From NCBI RefSeq assembly GCF_014905175.1, contig NC_057792.1, positions 6,076,001 through 6,140,000 on the forward strand: DNA of 64,000 nt, given 5' to 3'. The position numbers and the translations under genes were made by a program. Position 1 is the stretch's first letter; each line of letters begins with the position of its first letter. Source of the stretch: Aphidius gifuensis (Eukaryota; Arthropoda; Insecta; Hymenoptera; Braconidae). Shown here piece after piece: positions 21,527-31,703 of the stretch. A model generated the notes under the pieces. That model was not told where the DNA came from and did not search any database. It saw nothing but the letters and a program-made list of their open reading frames with translations.

Positions 21527-24413
21527 TTACCATGTTTGAATACGTCTGTGTAAAACACGTATTGAAAAAAAATTAAGACCAAGACCAGAATAAGGATCAA
21601 GACATAATGCAATATGTCTTGATGGATATAATTCACATGCTAATTTCATTGCACGACATAATGATGTTACAGCAGCATGTGACATTTTAATACCAGCTAA
21701 CATACCAGTTGTTGATACACTAAAATCAAGATATGCAAGCATTTCAGCTGTTGGTGCACGATACATAACTGGTAATTTTTTTTTTGGCATATCATCCATA
21801 TCAAGTATTGTTGGCCAACTTTTTATTTCAACAACATTATTTGCTTCTTTACTTTTTAATAATCTAACCATATTTTGATTTGTCAATACAAGAACAGATT
21901 TACTAACATCAACAATCATTCTAACTGTTGGTAGTGTTGTTTGTAAATTTTGTGGATGTGGTGGACGTATTGTAACTGGTACAGCACCAACATAAAGACA
22001 ACCATAAAATGCACATATTAAATCAGTACCAGGTGGAAATAATAATGCAACATGATCACCAGTATTTATTCTTCCTTTATCAAGAAGTAAATTTCCAATT
22101 TTTTCAGCTTTTTTATGTAATTGAGAGCATGATAGGGATGTTGTTACTACTCCTTTTGCATTTAACAGCGTAAATATAACATGATCTGACGTACTCATAG
22201 CTCGCCATCTTAATATTTCCGATATAAATTGATACTAGACATGAAAAAAAAACATAATTGTTTTATTTTTTTCTCATTATTATTGTATGTTAAAAATAAA
22301 TAGTTTTTATTACCTTCTTGGCATTATCACTGTCCTCATCAAGAACACCTAAATCTCTGCCTTGTGCTGATGCTAGACGATTACCCTGGACAATATTTCC
22401 AACCATTACACTTGCTGGTCCAACATCTGAAACAGAATCCCCCGCTACACGCCCCCGCACCATTTCATTAGTAAAACAACGCAAACACTCAACCCAATAA
22501 TGAGTTAACACTTGCATTATTTTGATATTCTCATTAAAAAAAATTAATCTAATTTTATTATTTTTAATATGAAAATAAATATTTATATTTTTCTTTAAAA
22601 AGCGCAAGCGGTTTTAAAAGCTAGGACATCAAAACAAATAAATAAATAAATAAAAATATAAAAGTAATTTAAATAAAATAATAATTTTTTATTAAATAAA
22701 TATAATAAATAAAAATTTAATAATAATAATTTTAAAATAGAAATTAAATTAATGCATAATTAAATTAAAAGAAAACTCCAGTGGCTCGCCAATGTCAAAT
22801 AATAAATAAATAAAAATAATATTTTTAAAAACTGCTACACGCTGCTTCAAGACATTTCATTTTTTTTTTTTGCATAAAAAAATTAAGAGAGTCTCTCCTT
22901 TCGCGTTGAGTCGAGTATCTGCGTTTTTTTTTCTAATTTTTTTTTGGGATGACTTTAAAGTGTAGGCTAATAATAAGCGAGCACTGAAACTATTGGGAAT
23001 AAATAATGACAAAAAAATATTGAATAATTAAATGAAAAACTTACCAGAATGAATTTCACGTGGTTTTAACAACATTTTAACAACAACAACAACACTACCA
23101 GGCATAACTTGTCCACAATCTTGTAATGTTAATGATGTTAATGAATTTTCTTGATCAACACGTACAACACCATAACTTAAACCAGACATTGATAATACAC
23201 CACGACCAGTTGCATTAACACCAGCACGTCCAGGTCTACGTACTGATACAGTTAATGCTTCACTTGATGATGCACATGGACATACAGCATCTGGACGTAA
23301 TCCTTTTGGTTGAAATACTGATAAAAATTGATCACAAGATGATAATGACCATGGGTTAGCACCATCAGCAACTAATAATAATCGCAATGATGCTAATGAT
23401 ATGTCTTTATGATCTTTTGTTGCTAATAAACCCCAATGAAGATCACGTGATTTAACAACAGCAACACTTGCACGATGTTTTGTTATCATTTGCATCCAAC
23501 TTGCTGGATTAACTTTCATAAGTGCATATGGTATAAATATAACATGCATACCATTTAATATACTTGTCAATGTACTATGCCAAAGACCAACTTCACGTTT
23601 AAAATCAAGTACACATACAGCATTTTCACCTTCTGTATAACCACATGCCATTGTTAATGAACGACAATTTTCTAACATTGCTGATCTTGTTACAGTAACA
23701 CCCATAACTGATCCATCTTTATCTGTTGAATATTCAATATATGCTGGTGTTTCATCAGTTAAACGTGGTTGTGGCATCCAATCTTTTGGTATTTTACCAA
23801 GATGTTCAGTTACAAACCAATGTAATTTTGGCCAACCTTTAAATGCAACAACATCACCAGCTGTTGTTTTTGGTAAACCTTTTAAACATGCTTCACTTGT
23901 TAGGGCAACTTGTACACCACAACTACCAAGAAGAAAACCAATTTGTTGTGAACCAGCATCTCTACGTGTTAATAGTACTTCAATTGGTACTGGTACAATA
24001 CCAGCTTGTAAACAACCATAAAATGCACACATAAAACTTATTGGATCATTATTTGGATAAACAAGTGCTATTCTATCACCTGGTTTTAAACAACATTCAC
24101 CAACTGTTCTTGTTAATGCACGATTTAATAATGTATATGCTATTTTATATGAACGACTTAATAATTTTCCATATGTTAAAGTTACAAATAATTTACCATT
24201 TGGATCAAGTACTGTTCCTGCTGGTGCTTTATATGTTGCTGAGCCATACCTTTGTATTGCTGCTTCTAATGATCTTGGTAAACCTGATGATAAATATCCA
24301 ATGATAAATATCATCAACGCCACAACTATCACTAATTTTTTTTCTTTTTCTTTTTCGTCTTGGTCTTTTTCCTCTTCTTCCTCACCGTTATGCCGGCTTT
24401 TTACTGAACATTC
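21527..24413 (-). pseudogene. Dip2: DIP2 (disco-interacting protein 2), truncated with internal deletion
   Basis: Exons 23045-24413, 22314-22426 and 21527-22234 join in frame to 730 codons. DIP2 proteins carry two adenylate-forming (FAAL-like) domains. The first exon shows Gly-Leu-Pro-Arg-Ser-Leu-Glu-Ala-Ala-Ile-Gln-Arg-Tyr-Gly, Lys-Pro-Gly-Asp-Arg-Ile-Ala-Leu-Val-Tyr-Pro-Asn and Cys-Ala-Phe-Tyr-Gly-Cys-Leu. The second domain shows Pro-Pro-His-Pro-Gln-Asn-Leu and Leu-Asp-Phe-Ser-Val-Ser-Thr-Thr-Gly. Missing are the N-terminal DMAP1-binding region, about 190 residues between Val-Val-Val-Val-Lys-Met and Lys-Pro-Arg-Glu-Ile-His (fused in frame at 23058-23080), and everything after Tyr-Ser-Gly-Leu-Gly. 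A normal DIP2 exceeds 1,500 residues. It is probably a partial duplicate, though long open frames leave recent origin or assembly loss possible. Confidence 0.8.
22860..22935. promoter_or_regulatory. less AT-rich patch in the DIP2-like intron
   Basis: Inside the first DIP2-like intron a short patch (GAGAGTCTCTCC, TTTCGCGTTGAGTCGAG) is far less AT-biased than its surroundings. It could be a relic promoter or 5' UTR. Weak evidence. Confidence 0.25.
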
Positions 24414-24500
24414 CTGTAATAATAATACATAAACAATTTATATTTTGTCAACACAAAATAATATAATTATTATCTTTTTAGAAATGTATAATTAATTTAC

Positions 24501-24803
24501 CAGTTTCTTCAGCAGCAGCAACACGTTTAGCTAATTCACCAACTTTTAAATTTGGAGGTTTACCATCAAAAACATATACTGGTTTTACATCATTATTAAC
24601 AAGACGTATTGTTCTGTAAAAAATTTCCATACAATGACTGTAAAAATTAAATCAAATTATAATAAAATACATTACAAATAATATATTGGTAATTATTAAC
24701 CTGGTTGTTTCACCATAAGTAGATGTCAATTGAGATCCTTCTGATCTGACAGCAATTAAAAATTGATAAAGACACATAGAAGCATCAATAGCAATTTTTC
24801 TAC
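24501..24803 (-). pseudogene. FEN1: FEN1 flap endonuclease, two N-terminal exons only
   Basis: Minus-strand exons 24701-24803 and 24501-24637 have matching phases and GT/AG borders. They read Arg-Lys-Ile-Ala-Ile-Asp-Ala-Ser-Met-Cys-Leu-Tyr-Gln-Phe-Leu, then Ser-His-Cys-Met-Glu-Ile-Phe-Tyr-Arg-Thr-Ile-Arg-Leu and Val-Tyr-Val-Phe-Asp-Gly-Lys-Pro-Pro-Asn-Leu-Lys. These are the FEN1/XPG N-domain and keep its two metal-binding aspartates (Ile-Asp-Ala, Phe-Asp-Gly). The Met-Gly-Ile start exon and all later exons (I-domain, PCNA box) are absent. On one side lies DIP2-like sequence, on the other an unrelated fragment, so this is an orphan piece. Confidence 0.85.
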
Positions 24804-24825
24804 CTCAAATAATTAATTAAAATTA

Positions 24826-25076
24826 ATTAAATAGTACATCTGGTACTGATAATGGTTTATCTTCATAAACATGTCGTAAATCATCACCACTACCTTCACA
24901 AAAAAGAAACATTGGATAGTCAACTTTTTGATTTGGTGGTACTAAAAACTGTAAAATAAAAAATAATATTCTTTTTACTATTGAATTAAATATATTAAAA
25001 ATCATAAAAAATTTAAACTTACTGGTTCAACAATTTTAACAAAATTATTAAATATTTTGTTAAACACTGTGAAAAA
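24826..25076 (-). pseudogene. fragment of an unidentified gene
   Basis: Two minus-strand exon-like segments, about 25023-25068 (ending Lys-Ile-Val-Glu-Pro at a GTAAGT donor) and 24826-24951 (Leu-Val-Pro-Pro-Asn-Gln-Lys, Tyr-Pro-Met-Phe-Leu-Phe-Cys-Glu, Lys-Pro-Leu-Ser-Val-Pro-Asp-Val-Leu). They look like conserved coding sequence, but I do not recognise the family. The second runs into a stop just before the FEN1 piece. The first overlaps the end of the ATG4 homology in another frame, which marks a fusion point. Confidence 0.45.
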
Positions 25077-25711
25077 TTTGGTTTCCATACATCAACAGCT
25101 TCTTGACAATAATGTGAATCAAGATGAATTAATTTATCCTCTTGATGACCAATAAAATGTCTACCACCAATAACACCAATACAAACATCTAAACTAAGTA
25201 ATACTGTTAAACATGATCCATATCGTGAATTTAATTTATCAGTACCTAATCTAAGTGGTACTAAAAGTACAAGTAATCTTCAGCTACCATCAGGAAGTTG
25301 ACATAATTTTTTAACATCATCTAAGCAAAATGCACAATATTGAGCAACATAAACAGCAAAATTATTAAATTCATTATACATTAATGATGCTGTATTAAAA
25401 GCTTGACTTAAAAGATGAGCAACTGATGCTGGTTCATACCAATCACCAGCTCTTTTACTAGTTGATGCACCAAGTGTTACTTTTTCTTCTAATTGTGTTG
25501 TTATTGATAATTGATCAGGTCACCATCTTCAATCTATTTAATTATTTAAATATAAAATATTAAATTAAATGTAAATAATTTTTTTATTTTAATTATTATA
25601 TATTATTAATTATCACGTCCAAGAAAATGACATACTATAATGCTTGTGCAAGCATCATTTATTATTGTACTTACCTAACCTATCTTTTGATGCTTTAAAT
25701 TGTCCATTCAT
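25077..25711 (-). pseudogene. ATG4-like cysteine protease fragment
   Basis: ATG4 proteases process and delipidate Atg8 in autophagy. The minus strand from 25533 reads Lys-Arg-Ala-Gly-Asp-Trp-Tyr-Glu-Pro-Ala-Ser-Val-Ala-His-Leu-Leu, then Leu-Leu-Val-Pro-Leu-Arg-Leu-Gly, Cys-Ile-Gly-Val-Ile-Gly-Gly, and His-Leu-Asp-Ser-His-Tyr-Cys-Gln-Glu-Ala-Val-Asp-Val-Trp-Lys-Pro-Asn-Phe. That is the ATG4 C/D-type core including the Asp/His catalytic region, although the family's usual Asp-Pro-His is Asp-Ser-His here. A TGA at 25280-25282 replaces an expected Trp codon, the catalytic-Cys region is missing, and the sequence is cut after Lys-Pro-Asn-Phe. A possible first exon (Met-Asn-Gly-Gln-Phe-Lys, 25675-25711) has a GTAAGT donor but joins out of frame. 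Confidence 0.8.
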
Positions 25712-26010
25712 CTTGGATTATTTATTGACAACATGTACAACGTTATTATAATATTTATAGCAATAATATAAATTGTTATTATTAATTATTAACGTAAAAA
25801 AAAAAAAAATTGTTATTTATTTTTTGATCTTAAAATTGCAGTCTCACATTTTACATATAAATTTTTAATTAGTCTTTTTTTTTTATATTTTTTTTTATAA
25901 ATATAAATCTTGTTATTTTTTTAGTTCAAACAGCAAGATGTTGTTGCTGAGCTTGTGCAACCACTTTTGACAAATTGATTATTATCATCAATGTATATTT
26001 ATTTATAATT
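25660..26010. repeat. contiguous (unfilled) counterpart of 12.77 and 17.74 kb
   Basis: 25660-25735 matches 12774-12850 and 25738-26010 matches 17743-18010, with no insertion between. This locus is therefore the empty-site version of the segment split by the 4.9 kb element cluster. Confidence 0.7.
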
Positions 26011-26631
26011 TCATTATTATTACTTTTTATTGTCAACTGTACTTATGACACTTACACCAATATACATACTTGTATGTATATCACCGCAAGTAAAATTGAT
26101 ATAAAATTTATAGGTATAGGTATGTATTGTTTGGAGTAATATGATTTTGATAATAAAATACAATGTCTGATTAATATAATAAGTTTGTTGCACTCATTGT
26201 TTAAGTAAATAATACGTATTTTTAACAATATAATTTCTTTATGATAAATTTTCTTCATCACTCACAATTTACTTAACAATATTTTAAATAAATATATATA
26301 AAAAAAAAATTAATTATATATTAGCAAAATTTATTAAACTTATAACAACAATTAATTTAACAAATAAATAATATTTTTAATTTTATAATCTATTTTCAAG
26401 TTGATACAAATTTAATTATTTATTCATTTGACATTTATTTGAATTTATCATTTTAGTTTTCTACCTTATCAATATATATATAAAATTTTAATTACCATTT
26501 TGGCCACTAGGATATTTTTTGGCGCTACTAAAATTCTATTTCTCGCATGTGAACTGTTCCTTCTCGTATATATAAGCAGTGATTTTCTTGGATAATGTAT
26601 CACTTTCAATTATGGTACGTTGATCAGCAAT
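26011..26631. other. AT-rich intergenic
   Basis: No gene or strong repeat seen. The last 100 bp (26515-26631) are less AT-rich and lead into the tandem repeat. Confidence 0.3.
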
Positions 26632-27175
26632 GCGGAAAGCATTTATAGGTGGAAAGCCTTGGGGGCGGAATGCCTTCTGAGTGGAATACTCAATGAGTGG
26701 AATGCTCGTATGTATATACATACATATATATATATATATATATAAAGTTACGTGTATACTATAATGATTTGAGGAGGGGTTAATTAAATTAAATAGAAAT
26801 TACAAAGGGGGTTCTCGACAAAAGTTAATTAAGTTTTTAAAAATACACAAGTAACCTTACATATATATATATGTATATATATACATATTTAATTAGTTAA
26901 TTAAGCGGAAAGCATTTATAGGTGGAAAGCCTTGGGGGTGGAAAGCCTTCTGAGTGGAATACTCAATGAGTGGAATGCTCGTATGTATATACATACATAT
27001 ATATATATATATATATAAAGTTACGTGTATACTATAATGATTTGAGGAGGGGTTAATTAAATTAAATAGAAATTACAAAGGGGGTTCTCGACAAAAGTTA
27101 ATTAAGTTTTTAAAAATACACAAGTAACCTTACATATATATATATATATGTATATATATACATATTTAATTAGTT
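26632..27175. repeat. 273-bp tandem duplication with an inner 16-bp minisatellite
   Basis: Two near-identical units (26632-26904 and 26905-about 27175) start GCGGAAAGCATTTATAGG. Each opens with about five imperfect 16-bp repeats of a GTGGAATGC type, then a (TA)n tract, then GGGGGTTCTCGACAAAAG, and ends with a second TATATA palindrome. The units are almost unchanged, so the duplication is recent. Confidence 0.85.
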
Positions 27176-27229
27176 TTCGCGATAATTATTTTTAAAAAAA
27201 CGGTTCTTACAAATTTTCATTAAATATAG

Positions 27230-27570
27230 CTGCTTGTATTTTTACATCTTTAATTAAAAAAAAAAATTGTCTCGCCTCGTCTTTCGTCACATCTTTAATT
27301 TGAAAAAACAAAACATTGTCTCGTCTTTCGTCTTGTCTCGATTTACCAAAAAAAAAAAAAAAAAAAATATTGCTGCTTGTCTTCTCATCTTTAATTTGAA
27401 AAAAAAAACATCGCCTCGTCTTTCGTCACATCTTTAATTTGAAAAAAAAAACATCGCCTTGTCTTTCGTCTTGTCTCGATTTACCAAAAAAAAAAAAAAA
27501 AAAAAATATTGCTGCTCATGTCGTCACATCTTTACTTTGAAAAAAAAAAAAACCATTGTCTTGCCTTGTT
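27230..27570. repeat. CTCGTCTTTCGTC minisatellite
   Basis: Repeats of TCGCCTCGTCTTTCGTC, CACATCTTTAATTTGAAAAA and GTCTCGATTTACC blocks separated by long poly-A runs, in at least three higher-order copies. It lies 320 bp upstream of the Fanzor start codon. Confidence 0.75.
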
Positions 27571-27892
27571 TAATCCATTTATAATTATAAATTTTAGGAC
27601 CTTAGCACTATGTTTAAATTTTCATTAGTATTCTTAAAAATATAACTGGTATATAGGCAGAAAATTTACACGCGTAGTGCTGAGATCCTACTTTGAATAT
27701 AATCGTGTTCTATAACGTTTTTTTCTTTTTATTTGTTGCAGATTTTCTTGTTTCATATGATTCAGAAAGTAATATCAAGCGATTCTATTGTCTCATCAGT
27801 TTTTTTCAAAACTAATTTTCTTATTTTGTATTTTTCAAACCTTCTGTTTGATTTGTACTAGTTTAGATTTGAAGCTAAACATTATTTTGGAA

Positions 27893-30800
27893 ATGGCTCC
27901 TTATAAGACAAGGTAGAAATTAATTTATTCATTATAATATAATAACAATAATGCGTATTGATGATATTTTTAATTAAATTTTTAATTAAAATTTTTAGAT
28001 CATCATCATTACAAAAAACAAAACGTTCAACGCGGTCATCAAAACAAAATGAACGACGACCACCAAATATATCATCAATTGTTGATCCTGATACTGATGA
28101 TGATGATGATGTCAACATGGTGGTAACACCTACACCATCAACATCTACGTCAATAAACAATAACAAGCAACAATTAAAAAATAATGATGGTAGTAGTAGT
28201 ATTATTCAACGACTATCACAAGAACTTGCACGTACAGCAGTACTTGATAATAATAATAATATGGATATTGATGATGATTTAATTGTTGAACGTCAACGTC
28301 GTGAAATGACACAAATATTTGGTAGTCCAAAATCCATGCAAGACGAACAAGTAATCAAATCACAAGAATGGGTCGTTAAAAGTTTTTCTCAACCATCAAC
28401 ATCAGAGAATAATGATAAAAAGAGGCCGAATATATTACCTATACCAGATATAATAAATAAAAAAATTCAAAAAATGACACTACCACCACCACCACCGACA
28501 CCACCATCACCATCACCACCATTACCACCACCATTACCACCACCATCATTTAAAACACCTACTGTACAACAAACACCAATAAAACAACAAAAACAAAAAA
28601 AACAACGCAACACACAAACAGCACAATCACGTACACCTTCACCTTCACCTTCATCAACATCAACATCAAGATCATCTACAAGTTCAATTAATTCTGGTAA
28701 AACATCAACATCAACAAAAAGACGTCAAAAATCAGCTGGTGCTAAAAAATTTGCCAATGAACCAGATAAAAAAATGTATACAATACAGATGGGTCTACGT
28801 ACAATATTGAAAATCACTAAAGATACAAAATCAACTGATCAAAATTATAAAATTTATAGTAAAATTCAAAGTGACGTTGACAGAGTAGCTAAATGGAAAA
28901 TTGGTGGGTCATATTTTTTAGAATTTTGCATAAATCATCATAGAGGCTGGCTATTAGATCATATTTTTTCAAATGGGGCCAAAAAAATTATCTCACAAAT
29001 ATTTAATATTTTAAAAATACCCATATCACAAGGGAGACAACCTACATATGACGTGAATTTGATTGAATTATATGATGAATATTGTAACATAATAACTAGG
29101 CTCAATGAAACCGATAATTTAAATATTCCATTAAGATTTGATGTACATGGTTTAGCAAAATTATGTGACGATCAAATTGAAACATATTTAACATGTTTTG
29201 AAAACAACATCAACACACATAAATATAAAAGATTATTTAAATTTATTAAAAATGAACTTAATATATCAGGTCCGGAAGCCTATAATATTTTATCTGATTT
29301 GATTGAGCGCAATATAAGACCAGAAAACATTAAATTATTTGATCAATTTAAAGATTTAAATTTTAAATTATTTAATAATAATAGTAACTGGCATAAATTT
29401 TTACCATTTTTCATTGAGCTACAAAAATTGACAACTAATTTCATTGTCGTACCAATTAACCATTTTGGTTGGCATCATGTTAGATATAGTACATCAGCAT
29501 TAAGATTTTTTGTAGGACAATTATCAGATGTAAAATTATCTGAAGAATGTAAAACTTTGGATGATAATGCTTTATGGAAAAAAATTTTTAACATTGATCC
29601 TGAATCTTCACTCGGCAAAAGATTTTATCTATCATTAACTACTGATGGAGCTTCAGTATCAATTCAATGCCAAAAAGATGTAGTGAATAAAAATAATAAT
29701 CTTGATAATAACAATATTCAAAAGGATGTACCAAAAATTACAATTTTAAGTCAACATTCGCTTGATGATTTAAAAAATTACAATATAACACATTATTCAT
29801 CAATTGATCAAGGACAGAGATGTGTTGTATCAGGGATACACTTTAAAAATATTAGTGATTTAAAAAAGAAAAGTAAACAAAAAAGATTTGCCATAAAAAA
29901 TTCAACATGGTTGTATAAAAGCGGTTTTTTCAGAAATGAAAAAAAAAGAAAAAAAATAACAAGTAACGTTGATAAAAGGCTTGAAGAAATTTTGCAATCA
30001 GTTGAATTTAAAGATATTTTAAATTTAAAAAATCCAATCAATTATTTAATGAATTTAAAATTTCGGTTACTTTGCTTTGTTATACAACAACCGGTTTATG
30101 GCACTTTAAAAATGACACTACTTAAATGGAATATTTCAATAAGAAAACGTACTTATCTTGATGATTTAGCGTATTTTATTGCAACTGGTCAAAGAAAAAA
30201 AAAATATTTGAAAAAAAAAATTATTGATGAAAAGAAAAAAACAAAAAATATAAAAGCTAAAGAATTAAAAAAACTTAGAAAACAAAATTATTTAAAAAAT
30301 CATCCATCAGATAAAGATAAAAAAACTAAACATCAATTAAAATTAGCTCGTAAATTAAAGAGCCAAGTTGAACATGCTGCGAAAAATAAATTAACCATGA
30401 CAGGTAAACAAAAAAAACAACGTGAAAGAAATCGTAAAAGAGAAAAGAGATTAAAAGAAGGCACGAAAATTTTAGAAAAACAACGTAAGCTTGAGTTAAA
30501 ATTATCATTTGAAAAACAACAATTAAATTATCATCAAGAAAAAGAGAAAAAAAGAAAAGAATATAATAATAATAAAAATAAAAAAATTCATAATAATAGT
30601 AATAATAATAATAATACTAAAGTCAGGGAATATTCATGTTGTTTTATTGGAGATCCAAATCCACAATTAAGACCAAAAGGATATAAAAGACCTCCCTTGT
30701 GTAAATTAGAAAAAAAAATGCTTGAATTTAAATTTGTTATTCTTGTTAGAGTTGATGAGTATAAGACAACACAAAATTGCAGTAAATGCCATGGTCAATT

Positions 30801-31003
30801 AATTGTCAGTACACATGGGCACAGGTATGCTTACTGTCCCACCTGTGGTATAACATGGCATCGTGATATCAATGCAGGTATAAGTGTTGGCAACATTGGA
30901 ACTACATATGCTGGCATGAATCCAGATGATGATATTGCTAATTATAGTAATTTTGAAAGACCAACTAGAACAAGGTAATTTTCTTTGAAAAAAATTATAA
31001 TAA

Positions 31004-31044
<41 letters not shown>

Positions 31045-31090
31045 AACTAATGTTTTTTGTGTTTAATTTTTATTTTCCAGAAAAAAATAA
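27893..31090 (+). CDS. Fanzor: eukaryotic TnpB-like RuvC nuclease
   Basis: Fanzors are eukaryotic relatives of transposon TnpB and act as RNA-guided DNA nucleases. A 20-nt exon (27893-27912, Met-Ala-Pro-Tyr-Lys-Thr) splices to 27999-30978, giving 999 residues ending at TAA. If the GTAATT donor at 30976 is used, an exon at 31081-31090 gives 1,001. Visible order: basic N-terminus, disordered Pro/Ser-rich region to about residue 250, alpha/beta domain, Thr-Asp-Gly-Ala-Ser-Val-Ser near 555, RuvC-I Ser-Ile-Asp-Gln-Gly (Asp610), a Lys-rich insertion (about 700-880), Gly-Asp-Pro-Asn and Pro-Lys-Gly, RuvC-II Val-Asp-Glu-Tyr (Glu927), zinc ribbon Cys934/937/953/956, RuvC-III His-Arg-Asp-Ile-Asn-Ala (Asp963). 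The frame is intact. No transposase or clear terminal repeats were seen beside it. Confidence 0.88.
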
Positions 31091-31188
31091 TGCAGCCCCA
31101 TTGACATGAACAACCTGGAGTCGACAATCAAAATTAATTTTGAAAGATCAACTAGAACAAGGTAATTTTCTTTGAAAAAAATTATAAT

Positions 31189-31219
<31 letters not shown>

Positions 31220-31295
31220 AACTAATGTCTTTTGTGTTTAATTTTTATTTTCCAGAAAAAAATAATTAACAACCTGGAGTCGACAATCAAAAGGA
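30952..31295 (+). repeat. tandem duplication of the Fanzor 3' exon/intron unit
   Basis: Two copies, about 30952-31131 and 31137-31293, each contain the end of the coding exon (CCAACTAGAACAAGG / TCAACTAGAACAAGG), an intron-like AATAAATA microsatellite, a TTTTCCAG acceptor, and the tail AACCTGGAGTCGACAATC. They differ in microsatellite length and in a short stretch after the acceptor. Guide RNAs of TnpB/Fanzor elements typically arise at the 3' end of the gene, so this is the place to look for one. Confidence 0.8.
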
Positions 31296-31299
31296 AACA

Positions 31300-31700
31300 A
31301 CAGCGCACAACAACGAAAGAAGAAAAAAAAAAAAAAAAACAATTAGTCTTAGTCATTAAAATTTAATTATCATTATATGTATATATTTCCATTTTAAATT
31401 AATTAATTAGATATTAATGTAAAATTTTACATAAAGGTACATGTTTATAGTATACAAATTATCCCAAATTAAGTATATTAGAAACAGGTATATAAAAACT
31501 TTTTGTAAAATTCAATTTTTGCAGCTGCGAGTAGCAAGGTCACTTACTTTATTATAGTAAAATACCTTGACAAAATAACGCCTGTTAGTCTGTATGGACT
31601 TGGTATAATATGCCATGTTTTACATAATTGAATACATTATAATATAGTTTAATAAAAATGATTAAATATTTATATATAAAATTGTTGAAGAATGAAAAAA
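31300..31700. other. intergenic 3' flank of the Fanzor gene
   Basis: A/T-rich with no gene seen. A less biased stretch at 31520-31615 has no recognised identity. Confidence 0.3.
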
Positions 31701-31703
31701 AAA

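Noticed and set aside
23843..24304. Plus-strand open frames opposite the DIP2-like exon
   Set aside because: Antisense to a clearly recognised coding sequence.
27230..27570. CRISPR-like array next to a nuclease gene
   Set aside because: The repeats are irregular minisatellite units separated by poly-A, not unique spacers of constant length.
26500..31650. Terminal inverted repeats bounding the Fanzor gene
   Set aside because: I looked at both flanks and found only tandem repeats, with no convincing inverted pair or target duplication; a computed search could still find one.
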